Assembly: GCA_041652575.1 (NCBI GenBank)
Contig: JBAZHC010000004.1
Coordinates: 186,001-250,000 of the forward strand
DNA length: 64,000 bases
Direction of reading: 5' to 3'
DNA from: Phycisphaerae bacterium
GTDB lineage: Bacteria > Planctomycetota > Phycisphaerae > Sedimentisphaerales > UBA12454
Below the pieces are notes generated by a model. The model was not told the origin of the DNA and ran no database searches. It was given only the letters and a program-made list of their open reading frames with translations. Below, piece after piece: positions 60,058-64,000 of this stretch (position 1 is its first letter; each line of letters opens with the position of its first letter). The position numbers and the translations under genes were made by a program.

Positions 60058-63000
60058 ATGCTGAAACGAGTCGTCACATCTTATTTTATTATCGTATTTT
60101 TACCCCTATTGGCATTGGCAAAATCTAATATCTACTCTGAAGATTTTTCATTAGGCGCACAAGGCTGGCAGGTATCTCCTGCGGCGGTGGACTTTAACTA
60201 TTCATCCGGCATCGGTCATGAATTCAACGGCTGTGCGGTTTTAAACATCCCAAATGATGAAGCGGCGAATTTTTCTTTAAAAGCTAACAATCTATTGATT
60301 ACCGTTCAGCCAAAAGAATATTATATCGTGCGTGCATGGGTAAAATCACAGAATAAATGTTCGGCAATGCTTTCAGTAACGATTAAAGACAGCAAATCCG
60401 CCAATCTCGATTCTTATACATCACAGTATCGGATATCAGGTAAATGGAGCATAATTGAAACAGCCGTTTTCACCGCTGACAAGGGCGCCCTTCTCAGGCT
60501 GGACTTTACTTTCACAGGTAATGGAAAAGTTTACATCGACGATATTACTGTACAACGGTGCAGCAGAGAGCGGTTCTGGAATCTGGATTTCGAATCGGTC
60601 GAAAATTCATGGCCGAGAAGCTGGCCCGCAGTCGCGTGGCCCCCGAACAAAAGCAGGGTTTATTCTTCGAACAAATCGCCATTCGATGGTAACGGCTGCA
60701 TGGCTTTCGAATTAAAAGGAGAAAACGGTCGTGCAGTTGCACTGAATTTTCCAAATAAACTCGCAGGCTCCGCTGTCGAGACTCCGATAGCATTGTCAGG
60801 GCTGAAAAGTTTCGGCATCGCCTGCCGCAGCAGCGGGCCGAAAATAAGTCTTGTCGCCAACTACTACACAGGACCTTCACGCAAGGCGATAGAGCGTTTC
60901 GATTTGCCGGCAACAGGCAAATGGCAGCAGTTTAATTGCGTCTTAACGCCCTCCGCAGAAACAGATTACGTGCAGCTTGAAATTTTAGCCGAAGGTCAGG
61001 GCACAGCCTTTGTCGATAAAATTACAATCAACCCTCTGGCAGATATTGCTCTGGTTAAAGGCAATGCCGTAGAACGACAATGGCTGAATGTTTCTACGGA
61101 AAAACCGGCAGACCTCGGAAAAATAAACACTTCGTCACAGGAAATTTATCAACCCATAACGGCATCTAAAAACAAAAGTCTTGTCAATGCGCTGAAAGCC
61201 AACCGCGGAATTCATCCGCGTCTTATGTTCAAACAGGAAGATATTGAAAAATTTAAAAACATGGCAGGCGGTACGCACGCACACATGTACGACCGGCTGA
61301 TTGAAGCCGTAAATAATCAGCTCGCCGGCAAACTCAACGGCCACAATAACTGGACTGCCGCGATACTGCAGTCGTTCGGATACGTTATGACGCAGGATAA
61401 GACCGTGCTTGCACAGGCTAAACTTTGGCTGCTGGATATCTGCGACCAGTACTGGATGCCGAGCGATTTGAGTTATACATTCGGGACCCCTGCTCTGGCA
61501 CTTGGATACGACTGGCTTTATCCGGTTCTGACTCCGCAGGAACGTGACGAGCTTCGTTTGAAAATTTCGATATTCACCCGGCCATGGTATGAAGTCACGG
61601 TCGCAATGGGCAAATCGGGGGCATGGCAGTTTAACCATGTAAATCTGCGGCCTATCGGATTCGGTCTTGCAGGCATGACCCTGTACGGCGACGGCTGCGC
61701 CTACGGCGGCGACGAAACCGCAGCTGACTGGGCAAACTATTCGAAATGGTGTATTGACAGCACCATCGCAACGCTGCCGACAGACGGTTCTTATCAGGAA
61801 GGCGTACATTACTGGTCGTGCGTATCTGAATGGTTTGTCAAATATTTTCTCGCATATCAAAGACTCACCGGTGAAAATTTATACGATTCAAGCAACTGGT
61901 TTAAGACAACCGAGGCTTTTCGTTTTTATCTTACGACAACGGACTGGCAAAATCAGGCCTGTTTTTCAGACTGCATAATAGATGAAATTGAAAATTATCC
62001 ATCGGTTACCTCGCGCGCACTGGCAGGTCAAAACGGACCTTATGCACAATTGGCACAATGGGTCGCGGATAAATGCAATTCGCTTAACGATGTAAGCGCT
62101 GCAAGAAACGATGAACGTAGAGTATGGGAATTTCTTGTTTATGACCCTCGAGTAAAGCCGGCCGGCCCAGAAGAACTGAACCTGCAGAAATTGCATTACT
62201 TTGATGATATCGGTGTCGTAGCCAGCCATAGCAGTTGGGATGCCAACGACACGTTTTTTGTTTTCAAGTGCGGACCTTATGGCTGCGATAGCGGCGCAAA
62301 ACGTTACGAAGCGGGCCTCGGAGGCAGATGGGGACATAATCATCCCGATGCCGCAAGCTGGCAGTTGTTTCATCGTGGAATACCGCTGGCTCTCGATGTC
62401 GGTTACGATATGTGCAAACGTACATTTAACCATAACACTATAATGCCCGGCGATTTCACACAAATCGGCGACGGTGAAACGTGGCTGTCTTCCATTACAC
62501 CTTATAGTCAGGCTCCTCGGATAACGAAATTCGCAGGCGACAGCAACCTGTTTTATATCAAGGCACAGGCGGCAGGCAATTATGATAGTAATGCGCAATT
62601 AAAACAGTTCGACCGGACGGTTTACGGAATCGGCGGCAAATGGTTTGTAATTATCGACGATCTTGCTTCTGATGTGAATCATTCTTATCAGTGGATTCTC
62701 AACACTCGCAGAGCGGGAAATATTACCGGCCGAACCGTTGAGATTATTGACGATGGCGGCCCTGTGCCGAGAGGAAAATATCATCCCAATAAAGGCGATA
62801 TTGGTAAAATCAATCCTAACGGCCCATCTAGGCTGATTGTTCAATTCTTCAGCCCTGAAAAACTTACGCTGACCGGTCAAATAACCGACATCGAAAAACC
62901 AATCGATACCTTCACACAGGTCTGGCGAATGAAAGCCGTAACAGAACCTGTGAAAACCGCAAAGTTCATATCTGTTATAGTACCTCTCGGCCCTGCCGAT

Positions 63001-64000
63001 GAAACGCCGTGTATAAACTACACTGATAACACTATAATATTTGACACCAATTCGGGACGTACTGTTTTTGAACTAAATACAGGCGGTGTTCCTCGCATTA
63101 AATTTCAAACAAAAGAAACATTCTTCGACCGCGCGTATATTCTGCAAACAATGAAACAGGTTACAGTTTTTCAGAAGCAGTTCGCTGATGACACAAACGG
63201 CACAGACTGGAAGACAGGAACTTTTTATACAGGTGTGTTGGCCGCTTATAAGGCAACCGGCGATAAATATTTTTACGATATTGTAAAAGACTGGGGAAAA
63301 GCAGCCGGCTGGAAACTGGCAAATCAACCGTTTCACGCGGATTATCTTTGTGCCGGACAAACTTTCCTTGATATGTATCTGCTGGACAAAGACCCGAATA
63401 TGAGAGCAGATGTCGAAAGAAAACTTGCCGGTTATTTCGGTAAAAGAACTATTACTTATGAAGAAATGCCCCACGTAACGAACAAAGACAGTAAACGTTC
63501 CTTCAGAGGCCGAGAAGCCTGGTATTGGTGCGACTCGCTGTTTATGGCGCCGCCGGTATTTACTAAAATGTACACGGTTACTAATGATAAACGTTATCTG
63601 AAACTTATGGATAAATTCTATTGGGATACAACTGAGTTTTTATTAGATAAAAAGGCCAACCTGTTTTATCGCGACCTGCGATATTTTACCGCTAAAACGC
63701 CTCAGGGAAACAGCGTTTTCTGGAGCAGAGGAAACGGCTGGGTATATGCAGGCCTGATTAGAATTTTGGATAATATGCCCGCTGATTGGCCGACGCGGGA
63801 CAAATATCTCGAACTGTTCCGGAAAATGACAGAAGGTATTGTCAAATATCAGCAGGCCGACGGCCTTTGGCGAAGCAGTCTCAACGAACCGTCATGGTAT
63901 GATATGCCGGAAACAAGCGGCAGCAGTTTCTTCTGCTATGGACTGGCAGCCGGTATCAACCGCGGATATCTGGATAAATCGAAATATTTACCGGCGGCAA
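60058..64000 (+). CDS. Giant secreted fusion: two CBM-like domains, heparinase II/III-type lyase and GH105 unsaturated glucuronyl hydrolase (3' truncated)
   Basis: From ATG 60058 the frame is open through the last base, so at least 1314 residues are encoded; I followed every codon. A signal peptide (1-21) precedes two CBM-like sandwiches (about 23-170 and 171-326). About 380-700 form the lyase alpha/alpha toroid (NRGIHPRLMFKQEDIEKF; DGSYQEGVHYWS with Tyr579), about 715-1018 the heparinase II/III C-terminal sandwich (GRWGHNHPDAASW, His760/His762). About 1028 onward is a GH105 domain: KTGTFYTGVLAAYKATGD, WYWCDSLFMAPP (Asp1159) and FWSRGNGWVYAGL. Lyases leave an unsaturated uronate at the non-reducing end, and GH105 removes it, so both steps would be on one chain. 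GGAG lies 13 bases upstream. Confidence 0.85.
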   Translation, partial: MLKRVVTSYFIIVFLPLLALAKSNIYSEDFSLGAQGWQVSPAAVDFNYSSGIGHEFNGCAVLNIPNDEAANFSLKANNLLITVQPKEYYIVRAWVKSQNKCSAMLSVTIKDSKSANLDSYTSQYRISGKWSIIETAVFTADKGALLRLDFTFTGNGKVYIDDITVQRCSRERFWNLDFESVENSWPRSWPAVAWPPNKSRVYSSNKSPFDGNGCMAFELKGENGRAVALNFPNKLAGSAVETPIALSGLKSFGIACRSSGPKISLVANYYTGPSRKAIERFDLPATGKWQQFNCVLTPSAETDYVQLEILAEGQGTAFVDKITINPLADIALVKGNAVERQWLNVSTEKPADLGKINTSSQEIYQPITASKNKSLVNALKANRGIHPRLMFKQEDIEKFKNMAGGTHAHMYDRLIEAVNNQLAGKLNGHNNWTAAILQSFGYVMTQDKTVLAQAKLWLLDICDQYWMPSDLSYTFGTPALALGYDWLYPVLTPQERDELRLKISIFTRPWYEVTVAMGKSGAWQFNHVNLRPIGFGLAGMTLYGDGCAYGGDETAADWANYSKWCIDSTIATLPTDGSYQEGVHYWSCVSEWFVKYFLAYQRLTGENLYDSSNWFKTTEAFRFYLTTTDWQNQACFSDCIIDEIENYPSVTSRALAGQNGPYAQLAQWVADKCNSLNDVSAARNDERRVWEFLVYDPRVKPAGPEELNLQKLHYFDDIGVVASHSSWDANDTFFVFKCGPYGCDSGAKRYEAGLGGRWGHNHPDAASWQLFHRGIPLALDVGYDMCKRTFNHNTIMPGDFTQIGDGETWLSSITPYSQAPRITKFAGDSNLFYIKAQAAGNYDSNAQLKQFDRTVYGIGGKWFVIIDDLASDVNHSYQWILNTRRAGNITGRTVEIIDDGGPVPRGKYHPNKGDIGKINPNGPSRLIVQFFSPEKLTLTGQITDIEKPIDTFTQVWRMKAVTEPVKTAKFISVIVPLGPADETPCINYTDNTIIFDTNSGRTVFELNTGGVPRIKFQTKETFFDRAYILQTMKQVTVFQKQFADDTNGTDWKTGTFYTGVLAAYKATGDKYFYDIVKDWGKAAGWKLANQPFHADYLCAGQTFLDMYLLDKDPNMRADVERKLAGYFGKRTITYEEMPHVTNKDSKRSFRGREAWYWCDSLFMAPPVFTKMYTVTNDKRYLKLMDKFYWDTTEFLLDKKANLFYRDLRYFTAKTPQGNSVFWSRGNGWVYAGLIRILDNMPADWPTRDKYLELFRKMTEGIVKYQQADGLWRSSLNEPSWYDMPETSGSSFFCYGLAAGINRGYLDKSKYLPAA

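Noticed and set aside
60059..60072. TGAAACGAGTCG near the start of the lyase-GH105 gene, similar to the LacI-type operator
   Set aside because: It lies within the coding sequence and the right half does not match; no -10 precedes it at the usual distance.
1..64000. Cellulosome based on dockerin-like tails
   Set aside because: No cohesin domain or scaffoldin is seen in the window; planctomycetal dockerin-like tails need not bind cohesins.
1..64000. CRISPR arrays, tRNA or rRNA genes, insertion sequences, phage or plasmid genes
   Set aside because: Looked for on both strands by eye; no regularly spaced repeats, cloverleaf, transposase or integrase was recognised.

Overview
The window looks like a chromosomal segment of a polysaccharide-degrading Planctomycetota bacterium, most likely class Phycisphaerae (Sedimentisphaerales-like). 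The evidence is three secreted proteins ending in the planctomycetal PEP-CTERM tail (E-P-A-T, a hydrophobic stretch, then R-R-K), four C-terminal dockerin-like EF-hand pairs of the type these bacteria use, a DUF1559-type pseudopilin-like protein, and an abundance of DUF2961, uroporphyrinogen-decarboxylase-like and sialate-O-acetylesterase genes. The assignment to order is inference. There are no RNA genes, insertion sequences, phage genes or CRISPR arrays that I can see.

Layout. 1-5050: the end of a dockerin-like protein, a large multidomain purple-acid-phosphatase-like protein, and a tandem pair of LamG-like PEP-CTERM proteins that arose by duplication. 5263-18458: a glycan-degradation block with a sialate-O-acetylesterase, a ribokinase-family kinase, two DUF2961 (GH172-type) proteins, an alpha/alpha-toroid protein followed by a GH43-like propeller, a TIM-barrel/FGE-like fusion and a GH113-like barrel. 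18629-27025: an amino-sugar block with a class III aminotransferase, a Gfo/Idh/MocA oxidoreductase and a GntR regulator in one operon, divergent from a minimal NagA, then a nucleotidyltransferase-GHMP kinase fusion and an HGSNAT-like membrane acetyltransferase. 27495-38585: a LacI-centred block with dockerin and PEP-CTERM display proteins, LacI, two GH84-like glycosidases, a 49-residue membrane protein and an SSS symporter. 38767-47085: a pseudopilin-like protein, a lipoprotein propeller with a URO-D-like enzyme, an operon of DeoR regulator, deoxyhypusine-synthase-like protein and PfkB-HAD fusion, and a LamG/dockerin protein. 47072-64000: a 1373-residue heparinase II/III-type lyase, three URO-D-like genes, a GH38-like protein, a second acetylesterase, a CBM9-like protein and the open-ended start of a giant lyase-GH105 fusion.

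How the genes may work together. Seven copies of a 12-bp palindrome close to TGAARCGYTTCA lie just upstream of genes from 27.4 to 54.8 kb. At six of them the palindrome follows a recognisable promoter with 17-bp spacing. They precede lacI itself, the display proteins, the GH84/symporter operon, the pseudopilin gene, the big lyase and the GH38-like gene, so they define one regulon for an extracellular uronate/amino-sugar-containing glycan. A second regulatory module is a 21-bp palindrome present twice between gntR and nagA, overlapping both -10 boxes. Lyases, acetylesterases, GH105 and GH84 would break the polymer outside the cytoplasm, the SSS symporter would import products, and NagA, the kinases and the dehydrogenase/aminotransferase would process them inside. 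The substrate is not known; uronic acid plus N-acetylhexosamine is inferred from enzyme families.

The most unusual items are the lyase-GH105 single polypeptide (60058 to the window end), the LacI regulon, the PfkB-HAD fusion operon, the nucleotidyltransferase-GHMP kinase fusion, a NagA lacking its beta-sandwich, and a GH38 homologue whose catalytic aspartate appears replaced.
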